Source: Brevundimonas sp.
GTDB lineage: Bacteria > Pseudomonadota > Alphaproteobacteria > Caulobacterales > Caulobacteraceae
DNA length: 64,000 nt
Direction: 5' to 3'
NCBI RefSeq assembly: GCF_029946145.1
Contig: NZ_JAQSDY010000025.1
Location: 1-64,000 of the forward strand
Both the position numbers and the translations under genes were made by a program. The notes under the pieces were generated by a model, which searched no databases, was not told the origin of the DNA, and saw only the letters and a list, made by a program, of their open reading frames with translations. Below, one piece after another: positions 20,473 through 29,690 of this stretch (its first letter is position 1; every line of letters starts with the position of its first letter).

Positions 20473-22205
20473 CGACCGTCGCCTTCCTGATCTTCAAAGG
20501 CCGGGATGACCTTGTCGCCGACGGCGGTGCGGTAGGCGTCTGCGCGGCGCTGCACGTTCAGGAACGGCGCGATGCGGTCGGCGATCCGGCCCACCGCCGG
20601 GGCGGCGACGAAGCCGCCCGTGCGCGGATAGGTCTGGGGCTCGTCGATCAGCACCAGAATCTGGTACCGGCGCGCATTGACCGGCCCGTCGGCGGGGAAG
20701 ACGGCGGCGAAGGTGCCGACGGCGTGGGCGGTGGAATAGTGGCCGTTGACCGACTTGTTGGCCGAGCCGGTCTTGCCGCCGACGCGCAGTCCCGGCGCCT
20801 CGGCCCGGCCGCCCGAACCCCGCACCACATTGCGGCGCATCAGGTCCAGCATGGTCAGGGAGGTTTCGGGCGAGATCACCTGCCGCGCCTGCACATCGGG
20901 CCGTCCGCCCTTGCGCAGGGTCAGGGGAATGTAGCGCCCGCCGTTGGTCAGGGCCTGCATCGCCGCCGCCATCTGCAGCGGGGTGATGGAAATGCCGTAG
21001 CCGAACGACAGGGAGGCCAGGGTCGAGTCCGACCACTCGCGCGGACTGATCGGCATCTCGGACGCGATCTCGAACGGCGCGCGCGACAACAGGCCGAAGC
21101 GCTCGAAATAGTCGCGCATGACCCGCGGCCCCATCTCGGTCGACAGGCGCGAGGTGCCGATGTTGGACGAGTGGAGATAGACCTCCTCCAGCGTCAGCAC
21201 CTTGTTGGTGGCGTGGAAGTCGGTGATCCGACGGTTGCCGATCTGCAGCGCCTCCGAAGCGTCCAGCAGGGTGTTCATGTCGGCCCGGCCGGTGTCGATG
21301 GCGGCGGCGACCGTGAAGGTCTTGAACACCGATCCCATCTCATAGGTCGCGGCGGTGGCCAGGTTGCGCGAGTTCGCGCCCGGCCAGCTGGCCATGCCCA
21401 GAACCTCGCCCGTCTGGACGTCGGTGATGATGCCCACCGCGCCTCTGGCCTGGGTCCCGGCGGCGGCGGCGGCCAGTTCGTTCTCGAGAATGCCCTGGAT
21501 GCGCAGGTCGATGGAGACCTGGAAGGTCTCGCCGCGCGCCCCGGCGGCCCGGATCTCGTCGTTGAAGGCGCGTTCGGCGGCCGACAGGCCGACCCCGCCG
21601 GTGTCGACGTTGCCGACCACGTGCCGGGCCGACTGACCCAGCGGATAGACCCGCACGTCCTCGGGTTCGAAGGCCACGCCGCCCAGGGCCAGGCCGTGAA
21701 CCGCCACCTTCTCCTGCGGCGTCAGACGGTTGATCACCAGCAGACGCCGGTCGCCGTTCAGCACCCGGTTCAGCTTCGCCATCGAGACCCGCGGCAGGGC
21801 GCGCTTGATCTGCTCGGCGGCCGCCTTGCGATCCCAGACCTCGGACGGATCGATATAGAGGCCGTAGTGGGTGATGTTGGTGGCCAGCAGGGCGCCGTTG
21901 CGGTCCACCATGTCGGCGCGGACCACCGCGTTCGGATGGACCGCCGATCCGACCCCGCCCCTGGCCGTCAGCAGGGCGGCGTGGGCGGCGCCCACGGCCA
22001 GCAGGACGAACACCGCCGAGAATAGCGACAGGATGACGAAGATGCGGACCCGCGTGTCTTCCTCGGGCCGGGCGTCGGCGTGGGCGCGGCCGAATGAATG
22101 CTCGACCCACCACATGGCCTCGGCCAGCCAGCGCCACGACGGCATATAGCGCCGCCCGCCGTATGGGAGGGAGCGGCCTCCGGCGATGGGATCGTGCGCG
22201 CTCAC
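20469..22205 (-). CDS. ftsI: FtsI (PBP3), septal peptidoglycan transpeptidase
   Basis: Class B penicillin-binding protein that cross-links septal peptidoglycan with FtsW. The 578-residue protein has a cytoplasmic tail of about 50 residues, one membrane anchor at about 54-78, a pedestal domain, and a transpeptidase domain with catalytic Ser292 in SVFK (292-295), the SSN motif (HSSNIGTSR) at about 349 and KTGS (VGGKTGSANK) at about 475. It overlaps ftsL by four bases upstream and murE by four downstream. Confidence 0.96.
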   Translation of the reverse strand: MSAHDPIAGGRSLPYGGRRYMPSWRWLAEAMWWVEHSFGRAHADARPEEDTRVRIFVILSLFSAVFVLLAVGAAHAALLTARGGVGSAVHPNAVVRADMVDRNGALLATNITHYGLYIDPSEVWDRKAAAEQIKRALPRVSMAKLNRVLNGDRRLLVINRLTPQEKVAVHGLALGGVAFEPEDVRVYPLGQSARHVVGNVDTGGVGLSAAERAFNDEIRAAGARGETFQVSIDLRIQGILENELAAAAAGTQARGAVGIITDVQTGEVLGMASWPGANSRNLATAATYEMGSVFKTFTVAAAIDTGRADMNTLLDASEALQIGNRRITDFHATNKVLTLEEVYLHSSNIGTSRLSTEMGPRVMRDYFERFGLLSRAPFEIASEMPISPREWSDSTLASLSFGYGISITPLQMAAAMQALTNGGRYIPLTLRKGGRPDVQARQVISPETSLTMLDLMRRNVVRGSGGRAEAPGLRVGGKTGSANKSVNGHYSTAHAVGTFAAVFPADGPVNARRYQILVLIDEPQTYPRTGGFVAAPAVGRIADRIAPFLNVQRRADAYRTAVGDKVIPAFEDQEGDGR

Positions 22206-22609
22206 CGCGCCGGCTCCGCAGGCGGAGTGGCGGGGACGGCGGGCGGCGCGGCGACCGGAGCGGGCGGCGGCGGCGCGGGCACGGCCGTCAGGGTCGCCAG
22301 ACTGGCCTCGGTCGCCTGACGGTGCACGTCAACAGGTCCCAGACCCGCGCCGCGCGACAGGGCCTCCAGCCGGCCCGGCTGTTCCAGACGGGCGACCTCG
22401 GCGCGCAGCAGGCGGACCCGCTGACCGTTGTCGGTGATCTGGCGCTCCAGATCGGTGATGCGGGCGCTCTCGCGGGCGGCGGCGGCCTTGGCCAGATAGA
22501 CCGAGAAGACCATGGCCGCGACCAGCATGACGCCGATGATCTCGACCCAGCGCACGCCGCGGATCTTCCACGCATACAGCCGGTTCAGGGTGGCGACGGC
22601 CGGGCTCAT
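22202..22609 (-). CDS. ftsL: FtsL-like cell division protein
   Basis: Small bitopic protein of the divisome that bridges FtsQ/FtsB and FtsWI. The 135-residue product has a short cytoplasmic N terminus, one membrane segment ([19 protein letters not shown], about 24-42), a coiled coil ([20 protein letters not shown]) and a Pro/Ala-rich tail. Sequence similarity among FtsL proteins is low; the call depends on topology and on its place between rsmH and ftsI. The ATG at 22609 overlaps the rsmH stop by four bases. Confidence 0.85.
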   Translation of the reverse strand: MSPAVATLNRLYAWKIRGVRWVEIIGVMLVAAMVFSVYLAKAAAARESARITDLERQITDNGQRVRLLRAEVARLEQPGRLEALSRGAGLGPVDVHRQATEASLATLTAVPAPPPPAPVAAPPAVPATPPAEPAR

Positions 22610-23568
22610 GCGGCGATCCTCCCCCCAATTGGGCCCCACGGCGCGGCATCGGTGCGGACGGCGGCGCGCAGCTTGGCCGAACGGGCGCGCGGGTTGGTCG
22701 CCAGCTCGGCGTCGCCCGCCTCGCGCGCGCCCTTGAACGACAGGGTGAAGCTGGGCTTGCGGGTTTCGACCGTGACCGGGGCGTGCCGCGAGCCGCCGGG
22801 CGCGTTGCCGGTGCGCTCGGTCAGGAACGCCTTGACGATCCGGTCCTCCAGCGAATGGAAGGTGACCACGACCAGGCGGCCGCCCGGCGCCAGCGTCGCC
22901 TCGGCCGCCTCCAGGCCGGCGCGCAGCTCGCCCAGCTCGTCATTGACCGCGATGCGCAGGGCCTGGAAGACGCGGGTGGCGGGATGGATGGCCGCGCCGC
23001 GCCGGCCGCCCAGCGCCTTCTCGACCACGGCGGCCAGATCCAGCGTCCGTTCGAACGGCTTCTCGACCCGGCGGCGCAGGATGGCGGTGGCGACCCGGCC
23101 CGACTGGCGCTCGTCGCCATAGAGCTTGAAGATGTGGGCCATCGGCCCGTGATCCCAGGTGTTGACGATGTCGGCGGCGGTCTCGCCCTCATCGCTCATC
23201 CGCATGTCCAGCGGCCCGTCGCGCATGAAGGAGAAGCCGCGCTCGGCCTGATCCAGCTGCATGGACGAGACGCCGATGTCGAAGACGACCCCGTCCAGCC
23301 TCGACTCGCCCGACTGCGCGAAGGCGTCGGCCAGACCCGAGAAGGGCGTGCGGATCAGCCGGAACCTGCCGGGATAGTCATTCGCCACCGCATCGGCGTG
23401 CGGTTGCACGGTCGGGTCGCGATCCAGACCGATCACCGTCGCCCCGGTCGCCAGAATGGCGCGCGTATAGCCGCCGGCGCCGAAGGTGGCGTCGATGATG
23501 ACGTCTCCGGCCTCCGGGGCGAGGGCCTCGATCACCTCATCCAGCAGGACCGGGGCGTGGGGGCTCAT
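22606..23568 (-). CDS. rsmH: RsmH (MraW), 16S rRNA C1402 N4-methyltransferase
   Basis: Methylates N4 of C1402 in 16S rRNA. The 320-residue protein begins [15 protein letters not shown] and has the SAM-binding [14 protein letters not shown], the [19 protein letters not shown] block, LDMRM, and the C-terminal [12 protein letters not shown]. The ATG at 23568 overlaps the mraZ stop by four bases; a longer open frame upstream overlaps mraZ and is not used. Confidence 0.96.
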   Translation of the reverse strand: MSPHAPVLLDEVIEALAPEAGDVIIDATFGAGGYTRAILATGATVIGLDRDPTVQPHADAVANDYPGRFRLIRTPFSGLADAFAQSGESRLDGVVFDIGVSSMQLDQAERGFSFMRDGPLDMRMSDEGETAADIVNTWDHGPMAHIFKLYGDERQSGRVATAILRRRVEKPFERTLDLAAVVEKALGGRRGAAIHPATRVFQALRIAVNDELGELRAGLEAAEATLAPGGRLVVVTFHSLEDRIVKAFLTERTGNAPGGSRHAPVTVETRKPSFTLSFKGAREAGDAELATNPRARSAKLRAAVRTDAAPWGPIGGRIAA

Positions 23569-24014
23569 GCGCCCTCCCCGTTTCCGTCGTCGCCCAGCAT
23601 GACCTGACGGGCCAGGGCGCGGCGGGCGTCGCGGCGCGCGTTCCAGCGCGCGCGGTCCCAGATCTGGAAGCGCGGTCCCAGGCCGACGATGACCACGTCC
23701 TCGCCCAGACCCGCGTCCTGGCACAGGCTTTCCGGCAGGGTGATACGGCCGCCGCCGTCGTACGACAGGGGCCGCTGACCCGCGTAGAAGGTCTCCTCCA
23801 GCGCGGTGCGCCGGTCGCTGCCGAACGGCAGGGCCTCGATGCGGGCGACGTATTCGGCCATCAGCTTGTCGCCGCCGGCCTCGAGGCAGTCGGACGCCAT
23901 GGAGAAGAAGCAGAAGACGCCGTGCTCGGCGCCGTTGTCGGCGGTGCGGAACTCCTGCGGAATCAGCAGGCGTCGCTTCCCGTCCAACTGTTTCTCATAG
24001 GTCGAGAGAAACAC
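23565..24014 (-). CDS. mraZ: MraZ, dcw-operon transcriptional regulator
   Basis: AbrB-like DNA-binding protein that represses its own dcw operon. The 149-residue form starts at a GTG at 24014 and reads (M)[19 protein letters not shown], matching the known N terminus of MraZ. A GTG 51 bases upstream would add 17 unconserved residues. Both tandem SpoVT-AbrB-like domains are present: [13 protein letters not shown] near 10-22 and [11 protein letters not shown] near 87-97. A set of four TGGG boxes lies upstream as its likely operator. Confidence 0.93.
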   Translation of the reverse strand: MFLSTYEKQLDGKRRLLIPQEFRTADNGAEHGVFCFFSMASDCLEAGGDKLMAEYVARIEALPFGSDRRTALEETFYAGQRPLSYDGGGRITLPESLCQDAGLGEDVVIVGLGPRFQIWDRARWNARRDARRALARQVMLGDDGNGEGA

Positions 24015-24077
24015 GCCTGCCCCAAACTCGGATCTTGCGATCCGCCCCTCTGTTCCCCTGAACACCCTCAGAAGGAA

Positions 24078-24112
24078 TGGGATAGCATGGGATCAACTGG
24101 GTCTCAATGGGA
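24078..24112. promoter_or_regulatory. MraZ box: four TGGG repeats every 10 bp
   Basis: TGGG occurs on the plus strand at 24078, 24088, 24098 and 24108, so exactly one helical turn apart; three are TGGGA. MraZ of other bacteria binds repeated TGGGN units of this spacing in front of mraZ. The boxes end 64 bases upstream of the mraZ start and should be the autoregulatory site. Their TGGG strand is opposite to the coding strand of mraZ. Confidence 0.8.
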
Positions 24113-24254
24113 TTAGTTGACGAAGGTTAACCTCGAAGGAGGTTGAAAACGCTGTAACGGACAGAACATACACAGAACATCAGAAGTATAGACAGGCTGT
24201 GGACTGATGTTGCGCCGCAATGCGGGCCAAGGGGTTAATCGGCGAACGCGGGTT

Positions 24255-24452
24255 TCCCCCCACGCAGTGGGGAGGTGGCGCGGCGCGGCTTCGCGCCGTG
24301 ACGGAGGGGGCGACGCCGGCGAGGCCAGTGGATCGCCAACCCCTCCGCATCGAGTCGCCCCCTCCGTCTCGTCGGCTTTCGCCTCCGATCCCGTCGTCGG
24401 ATCGCGCTGCGATCCTTCCTCCACCCCATTCGCGATGCTCATGGGGAGGAAA
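24255..24452. repeat. Intergenic palindromic element, copy B
   Basis: About 200 bp related to copy A. It shares GTGGGGAGGTGGCGCGGCGC, GTGACGGAGGGGGCGACGCC, GCCCCCTCCGTCTCGTCGGC and CTCATGGGGAGGA, and differs in its centre. It lies between the mraZ control region and rnpB. Together with that control region it accounts for the roughly 500 bases between mraZ and rnpB; I see no gene in it. Confidence 0.75.
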
Positions 24453-24510
24453 GCGGGCCTCAAGCAGCGAGCGACCGCGTCGCGAGCGTAGGCCTCTCCA
24501 AAAAGATAAA

Positions 24511-24890
24511 TGTCAGACGGCCTGTAAGCCGGGTTCTGTTCCCGCCGAAGCGGGCGACGATCATTCCTCTGGACCGCCCCTCGCGGAACGGTTCTCGCGA
24601 CCTACCCGGACGCCTCGGGCGATGAACCCTGCGGCCGAAACCGCGCGACGTCCCTATTCGGTCTTGCTCCAGGCGGGGCTTGCCATGCCGTCCCTGTTGC
24701 CAGGCACGCGGTGGGCTCTTACCCCACCCTTTCACCCTTACCGGCCTCGCGAGGCCGGAGGTTTGCTTTCTGTGGCGCTATCCCTCGGGTCGCCCCGGGC
24801 GGGAGTTACCCGCCGCCTTTTCACCGTGGAGCCCGGACTTTCCTCGACAGGGGCATAACCCCCGCCGCGACCGCCCGGCCGTCTGACGGG
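24511..24890 (-). ncRNA. rnpB: RNase P RNA (class A)
   Basis: Catalytic RNA that removes 5' leaders from tRNA precursors. On the minus strand the conserved 5' part GAGGAAAGTCCGGGCTCC and the 3' part GAACCCGGCTTACAGGCCGTC are clear, as is the internal AGGGTGAAAGGGTGGGGTAAGAGCCCACC core in shorter blocks. The two ends (GTCAGACGGCC near 24888 and GGCCGTCTGAC near 24512) pair to close helix P1. Exact ends may differ by a few bases. Confidence 0.95.
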
Positions 24891-24932
24891 GCTCAATTGC
24901 GCTGCAAGCGGATCGGGGTCAATGATCACCTC

Positions 24933-25091
24933 GTGACCGAAGAAAAGCGCCTGCTGATTTCGAACTGCCTGTTCATAGTCGCCCTCGGAACGGGGGTGCT
25001 CATGATTGTACTCAGGCTGCCGTTCTGGCCGAGTTTCCTGGTGGCGATGGGCTTTCAGGTCGCCGCGATCTGGGTCAGGGCCAGCAGCTGA
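24933..25091 (+). CDS. Small membrane protein, hypothetical
   Basis: A possible 52-residue protein starting at a GTG at 24933, just after the divergent rnpB 5' end. It has two hydrophobic segments (LLISNCLFIVALGTGVLMIV and FWPSFLVAMGFQVAAIWV). No family is recognised. No clear ribosome binding site is seen. It ends two bases before the stop of the convergent amidase gene. The call rests on length, hydrophobic pattern and the lack of any other gene here. Confidence 0.45.
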   Translation: MTEEKRLLISNCLFIVALGTGVLMIVLRLPFWPSFLVAMGFQVAAIWVRASS

Positions 25092-25092
25092 A

Positions 25093-25854
25093 CTAGTTCA
25101 ACACCCCCGTGACGCTCTCCGCCGTCGCCAGCTGCAGCACCCCCATCAGCGTCGCCCGCGTCTCGCCGTCGGCGATCCCGTCCACCTTCGACGGCCGCCA
25201 GTGCCGCTGGAAGGCCTCGACGGTCAGCCGGGTCGCCTCGTCATAGTCGCCGCCCGGCGTCAGGGCGTAGCCGAGACGGTGCAGGCCTGCGCGCAGCACC
25301 ACCACGCCCAGCCCCTCGTCGCCCACGCCCAGCGGCACGCCCAGCGCCGCCGTCCGCTCCGGCGCGGGCTCGAACCACAGGCCGTGCCCGACCGAGGCCA
25401 GCCGCTTCCATGGGAAACGCTCGCCGGGATCCTGCTTCCGCTCGGGCGCGAGGTCGGAATGGGCGATGATTCGGGCGTCGGGGATGGTCCACCGTGTACG
25501 AATGTCCGAGATCAGGCTGATCACCGCGTCGATCTGCGAGTCGGGAAAATCGCGATAGCCGAACTCATGGCCCGGATTGACGATCTCGATGCCGATGGAG
25601 GCGGCGTTGCAGTCGGTCTCGCCCTGCCAGGCCCCCCTGCCCGCGTGCCAGGCGCGGCGTTCCTCCTGCACGAGGCGCAGGATGGAGCCGTTCTCCTTCA
25701 CCACATAGTGGGCCGAGACCCTGGCTTCGGCGTCCTGCAGCCGGGCGATCGCCTCACGCGCGGTCCTCATGCCGGTATAGTGCAGCACCAGCATGTCGGG
25801 CGGGGCCCGGCGGGCGTCGAAATTGGGAGACGGCGCGTCCTTGACGACCAGCAC
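25093..25854 (-). CDS. N-acetylmuramoyl-L-alanine amidase (AmiD-like)
   Basis: Cleaves the bond between MurNAc and the stem peptide, mostly on peptidoglycan fragments. The 253-residue protein has an Amidase_2 domain with zinc-ligand histidine in VLHYTGM, the substrate-loop HYVV, IGIEIVNPG and a second histidine in IIAHSDLAPERKQDPG. A peptidoglycan-binding helix domain lies at about 185-245 (LHRLGYALTPGGDYDEATR). No signal peptide is evident from the GTG start at 25854, so it may act in the cytoplasm in recycling or be exported another way. Confidence 0.88.
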   Translation of the reverse strand: MLVVKDAPSPNFDARRAPPDMLVLHYTGMRTAREAIARLQDAEARVSAHYVVKENGSILRLVQEERRAWHAGRGAWQGETDCNAASIGIEIVNPGHEFGYRDFPDSQIDAVISLISDIRTRWTIPDARIIAHSDLAPERKQDPGERFPWKRLASVGHGLWFEPAPERTAALGVPLGVGDEGLGVVVLRAGLHRLGYALTPGGDYDEATRLTVEAFQRHWRPSKVDGIADGETRATLMGVLQLATAESVTGVLN

Positions 25855-25869
25855 CGTTGGCGTCCCGGC

Positions 25870-26187
25870 CTAGCGTCCGGTCCGCTCCCAGCCGTAGGCG
25901 ACCCAGGCGCCGTCGACCTTGCGGGCCTCGATGACGTCGTCGGTGCGGCGGGCGCGGACGGTGACCTTGCGGCGGGCGCCCATGGCCAGTCCGGCGAAGA
26001 AGACCAGCACGGCGGCGAACAGGGCGATCACGGCCACGGCGGCGGCGGTGAAGACGGCCAGCACCGCGCCGACGGCCATGGCGACCAGGGTCGCCACCAG
26101 ACCGCCGAGCCAAAGGATCGAAGCCACGAAACCATTGGCCGGACGGCGCGAACCGGGGCCGAAGATCAGACGGTCGGACTGGGTCAT
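25870..26187 (-). CDS. Small inner-membrane protein, hypothetical
   Basis: A 105-residue protein starting MTQSDRLIFGPG with two adjacent membrane segments at about 20-70 (FVASILWLGGLVATLVAMAV and a following Ala/Val-rich stretch) and a basic C-terminal domain (RKVTVRARRTDDVIEARKVD). The ATG at 26187 is preceded by a GAAGGTGA ribosome binding site. It is 15 bases from the amidase gene on the same strand and probably shares its transcript. Family not recognised. Confidence 0.7.
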   Translation of the reverse strand: MTQSDRLIFGPGSRRPANGFVASILWLGGLVATLVAMAVGAVLAVFTAAAVAVIALFAAVLVFFAGLAMGARRKVTVRARRTDDVIEARKVDGAWVAYGWERTGR

Positions 26188-26293
26188 GACTTCACCTTCA
26201 CAGACGCTGCGTGCAGCGCCGAACTCACAATGTCGGTCCATGAGGCTGAACGGTCAATGACCGGCCCCTTCACAGGCGAGTGTTCCCGCCGCA

Positions 26294-28072
26294 CTACCAG
26301 GGCTGATCCGCCAGCACGGACGCGCCCGAGGCCCGGGCGCGGTCGGTCTGGATGCGACGAACCGTCGCCTCGGCGGCCGGGTCGTTCATGACCCCGCCGA
26401 TGCCGACCAGGACCCGCGCGGCCTCACCCGAGACGCCGAACATCTCTGACAGGGCCTCGAACGGCGATTCCGGCGTCGGATAGCGTTTGAAGCGCACGGA
26501 CTCGTCGGCGGGAATGCGGGCCAGTTCGCGCGCCTTGGCGATGGCCTCCTCCAGGCCGCCCAGCTGATCGACCAGACCAAGCGTCCTGGCCTGGGCGCCG
26601 GTCCAGACGCGGCCGCGGGCGATCTCGCGCACCCGGGCGGGCGCCAGGCGACGGCCGGTCGAGACGCGGGTGATGAACTCTTCGTACGTCCGGTCGATCT
26701 GGGCCGCGAAGGCCGCCCGCTGCGCCGGCGTGAACGACTGCGACGGCGAGAAGGCGTCCGAATATTCGCCGCCGACCGACAGGTTGCGCATGTCGACGCC
26801 GAACCGTCCCAGTGCATCGGCCAGCACGAACTTGCCGCCGAACACGCCGATCGAGCCGGTCAGGGTCGAGGGCTGGGCCACGATCCAGTTCGCCTCCGAA
26901 CTGATCCAGTAACCGCCCGAGGCCGCGTAGTCGCCCATCGACACCACCACCGGCTTGCCCGCCGCCCTGGCCGCCCGCACCGCGGCCAGAATCTGTTCCG
27001 ACGCCTCGGGCGAGCCGCCGGGCGAGGAGACGCGGAAGACGATGGCCTTGACCGCCTTGTCCTCGATGGCGTCGTAGAGGGCCTCGGCCAGATCGTCCGA
27101 CATGATGGACGACCCGCTCCCGAACACATCGCCGCCGCCGGTGCCGGTGTTGATCGCGCCTTCTCCACCGACGATGGCGATCGCGTTCCGGCCCGTGCCC
27201 GCGCGTTCACCCTTCGCCGAGGCATAGTCCGCGAACTCGACGATCTCGGCTCCCCGGCCGGCGCGACGCCTGGCCTCGGCCTCGGCCTCCTCGACCTGGC
27301 CGATCTTGTCGATCAGGCGCAGCCGGCGGGCGTCGGCGGACGAATACGGCCCGGCCTCGATGGTCGCCCGCAGCGCCTGCGGGGTCAGCTTCCGGTCCTG
27401 GGCCGCATTGGCCAGGGCCGAGACATAGATCGACGTCATCCACGCCGTCATCGCCTCGCGATGGGCGGGGGTGAAGTCGCTCTCGGTGAATTCATTGACG
27501 GCGTTCTTGTACTCGTAGCGCTGCTCGAACTCCGGCGTGACGCCGTATTTGTCGAAGGCCCGGCCCAGGAATATGCCGTCGGACGAGAAACCCGCCAGCT
27601 GGAAGCTGGCCGTGTTCTGCATCCACAGTTCCGACGCCGAGGCGCCGACCATATAGCTGGACACCGCGGTTCCGACCGGCTGGAAGCCCTGGCTGTGGGC
27701 GATCACGACCTTGCCCGAGCGGCGGAAGCGGCGGACCGCCTGGCGGATTTCATCGGCCGCGGCCGGGGTGATGCCGCCCTCCGGCAGACGGATCAGCAGC
27801 GCCTTGACCCGGTTGTCGGTCTCGGCCTGGGCCAGGGCGTCGACGACCTGCAGCGTCGACAGCCCGCCGCCGCCGAAGACCGCGAACGGATTGGTCGGCG
27901 TCTGGTCCGTGATCCCTTCCCTCAGGTCCAGTTCCAGAACCGTGTGGGAGGGCGTCGGCTCCTTCGAGGACGCCGAGCTGATCGCCACGGTGATCAGGAT
28001 GAACGGCACCACGATCAGGAACAGGAAAAGCCCGGCGAAGACGCCCAGCACGGTCAGGAAAAACTGCTTCAT
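26294..28072 (-). CDS. sppA: SppA, signal peptide peptidase (67K type)
   Basis: Membrane-bound serine protease that degrades cleaved signal peptides. The 592-residue protein has one N-terminal membrane anchor (FFLTVLGVFAGLFLFLIVV) and two ClpP-like repeats. The catalytic dyad is Lys at about 189 (YEYKNAVNEF) in the first repeat and Ser at about 385 (GDYAASGGYW) in the second, as in E. coli SppA. The ATG at 28072 was chosen because it begins the anchor; GTG/ATG codons up to 42 bases upstream are alternatives. The gene is divergent from panD; the mobile element is inserted between them. Confidence 0.92.
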   Translation of the reverse strand: MKQFFLTVLGVFAGLFLFLIVVPFILITVAISSASSKEPTPSHTVLELDLREGITDQTPTNPFAVFGGGGLSTLQVVDALAQAETDNRVKALLIRLPEGGITPAAADEIRQAVRRFRRSGKVVIAHSQGFQPVGTAVSSYMVGASASELWMQNTASFQLAGFSSDGIFLGRAFDKYGVTPEFEQRYEYKNAVNEFTESDFTPAHREAMTAWMTSIYVSALANAAQDRKLTPQALRATIEAGPYSSADARRLRLIDKIGQVEEAEAEARRRAGRGAEIVEFADYASAKGERAGTGRNAIAIVGGEGAINTGTGGGDVFGSGSSIMSDDLAEALYDAIEDKAVKAIVFRVSSPGGSPEASEQILAAVRAARAAGKPVVVSMGDYAASGGYWISSEANWIVAQPSTLTGSIGVFGGKFVLADALGRFGVDMRNLSVGGEYSDAFSPSQSFTPAQRAAFAAQIDRTYEEFITRVSTGRRLAPARVREIARGRVWTGAQARTLGLVDQLGGLEEAIAKARELARIPADESVRFKRYPTPESPFEALSEMFGVSGEAARVLVGIGGVMNDPAAEATVRRIQTDRARASGASVLADQPW

Positions 28073-28156
28073 GGGACGGGACGTAGTCCGGATCGCGGGC
28101 CGGGTCATGGCCACATCCGGACCATAGGGCGGCCGGCCTTCCCGTCAAATGAACGT

Positions 28157-28164
28157 CCCGTAAC
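28157..28164. repeat. Target-site duplication, left copy (CCCGTAAC)
   Basis: The eight bases CCCGTAAC directly precede the left inverted repeat and recur directly after the right one at 30502-30509. Eight bases is the usual duplication made by IS1595-family transposition. Confidence 0.93.
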
Positions 28165-28189
28165 GGCACTTATATACTTGACAAAGCAG
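28165..28189. repeat. Left terminal inverted repeat of the IS1595 element
   Basis: A 25-base end that matches the inverse of 30477-30501 at 23 of 25 positions. It contains TTGACA at 28178-28183, so the end itself supplies a -35 hexamer for the transposase. Confidence 0.92.
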
Positions 28190-28207
28190 CCTTGTAACCG
28201 CTAGGGT
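28178..28207 (+). promoter_or_regulatory. Probable transposase promoter
   Basis: TTGACA at 28178-28183 and TAGGGT at 28202-28207 (in GCTAGGG, close to the Caulobacter -10 GCTANAWC) are 18 bases apart and lie 20 bases before the transposase ATG. The -35 box is inside the terminal repeat, so binding of transposase there could repress it. Confidence 0.45.
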
Positions 28208-28227
28208 TTTCAGACTGGAGCGATACG

Positions 28228-29154
28228 ATGAACCTGACCGACCCGATCTTCACCGATGCCGACAAAGCCAGAGCCCACCTGGAGCAAACCCGCTGGCCGC
28301 ATGGCCCGGTCTGCCCGCACTGTGGCGTGGTCAATGAGGCCACCGAGATGAAGGGCCGCGCTCACCGTGCGGGCCTGTATCAGTGCAATGCCTGCCGCGA
28401 TCAGTTCACCATCACAGTCGGAACCGTGTTCGAGCGCTCCAAGGTGCCGCTCAACAAATGGCTGCTGGCCACCTACCTCATGTCGTCCAGCAAGAAAGGC
28501 ATCAGCGCCCACCAGATCGGCCGTACGCTGGGCGTCACCTACAAGACCGCTTGGTTCATGTGCCACCGCATCCGCGAGGCCATGACCGAGAACAACCCGG
28601 CTCCGCTGGGCGGTCCTGACCGCACCGTTGAGGTCGACGAAACCTACGTCGGCGGCAAAGAGAAGAACAAGCACTCCAAGGCGCGCGGCAAGAGCCCCAA
28701 GCACGCCGTGGTGACCCTCGTTGAGCGCGACGGTCGCGCCCGTTCATTCCATGTCGCCAACGTCACCACGAAGACCCTGCGCCCGATCCTCGTGACCGCC
28801 GCGCACCGCTCCAGCCACCTGATGACGGACGGCGCCAAGTTCTACATTCGCCCCGGCGAAGAGTTCGCCAGCCATAGCGCCGTCGATCACATCCGTGGCG
28901 AATACGTCCGCGACGGCCACAAGCATTCCAACACGGCGGAAAACTTCTTCTCGATCCTCAAGCGCGGGATCATCGGCACCTTCCACCACGTGTCGGAAGC
29001 CCACCTGAAGCGCTATCTGGCTGAGTTCGACTTCCGCTACTCGAACCGCGTTGGCCTCGGCATCAACGACACGATGCGCACCGACGAAGCCCTGCGCGGC
29101 ATCGGCGGAAAGCGCCTGATGTATCGGCGGGCTGGTGAAGCCGCTTACGCGTAA
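28228..29154 (+). CDS. IS1595 family transposase
   Basis: DDE-type transposase of 308 residues. An N-terminal zinc ribbon has CPHC at 29-32 and CNAC at 53-56. A helix-turn-helix region (ISAHQIGRTLGVTYKTAW) follows at about 92-109. The ISXO2-like catalytic domain has Asp137 (VDETY), Asp201 (LMTDGAKFY), and the SNTAENFFSILK segment (Asn235, Glu238, Lys245), which fits the DDN(E)K pattern of this family. It reads as a full-length, intact enzyme. A GGAG ribosome binding site precedes the ATG. Confidence 0.95.
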   Translation: MNLTDPIFTDADKARAHLEQTRWPHGPVCPHCGVVNEATEMKGRAHRAGLYQCNACRDQFTITVGTVFERSKVPLNKWLLATYLMSSSKKGISAHQIGRTLGVTYKTAWFMCHRIREAMTENNPAPLGGPDRTVEVDETYVGGKEKNKHSKARGKSPKHAVVTLVERDGRARSFHVANVTTKTLRPILVTAAHRSSHLMTDGAKFYIRPGEEFASHSAVDHIRGEYVRDGHKHSNTAENFFSILKRGIIGTFHHVSEAHLKRYLAEFDFRYSNRVGLGINDTMRTDEALRGIGGKRLMYRRAGEAAYA

Positions 29155-29213
29155 GCAGAAAGCTAGGCGCATTGTTCGGCTTCGCGCTAGCCTTCGCAGA
29201 ACGGAGGAAAGCG

Positions 29214-29690
29214 ATGACTGATCCGATGACGGTGATGAGCGGTTTAACCGCGATAAAGACCGCGCTCGACATAACCAAAACGCTGTCGGATGCGCGCGAC
29301 GCGTCCAAGTTGCTGGCGGTGAAGCTCGAACTTCAGGGCCTCCTGCTGGAGGCCCAAGAGGCCCAATCTGCGCTGGCCGGCCAGAAACGCGAGCTTGAAG
29401 AACGCGTCCGACAACTTGAAACATGGCACTGCGAGAAGGAGCGCTACGAGCTTCAGCAAATCGGGCGCGGAACCTTCGCCTACACGCTGAAGACGGAGGC
29501 CCAAGGAGCCGAACCGCCTCATATGATCTGTCCAAACTGCTTTGAGCATGGGCGTAAATCCATTCTTCAGGCGGCGGAGGCAGCGAGGGGCCAGCGCATC
29601 CATCGGTGTCCCGCTTGCAAGGCAGAGGTGGCTGGAAATATGCCGCCGTCGCAGCCCCTACCGGCCCGCTGCATCACCGGGATCGTCTGA
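29214..29690 (+). CDS. Passenger gene: coiled-coil zinc-ribbon protein
   Basis: A 158-residue protein inside the IS1595 element. It has an N-terminal helical part with a coiled coil (about 35-85, LLLEAQEAQSALAGQKRELE) and a C-terminal zinc ribbon with CPNC (about 104-107) and CPAC (about 133-136). The ATG at 29214 has a strong GGAGG seven bases upstream. Proteins of this layout are common as uncharacterised genes in phages and mobile elements. Its end overlaps the next, opposite-strand gene by 33 bases. Function unknown; nucleic-acid binding is possible. Confidence 0.75.
   Translation: MTDPMTVMSGLTAIKTALDITKTLSDARDASKLLAVKLELQGLLLEAQEAQSALAGQKRELEERVRQLETWHCEKERYELQQIGRGTFAYTLKTEAQGAEPPHMICPNCFEHGRKSILQAAEAARGQRIHRCPACKAEVAGNMPPSQPLPARCITGIV

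Noticed and set aside
22606..23724. Upstream extension of rsmH
   Set aside because: It overlaps mraZ by about 150 bases and is Arg/Pro-rich without conservation; the ATG at 23568 overlaps mraZ by four bases as is usual.
24207..24491. Small open frames across element B
   Set aside because: Their protein sequence is only a translation of the palindromic repeat, and similar frames appear over copies A and C.
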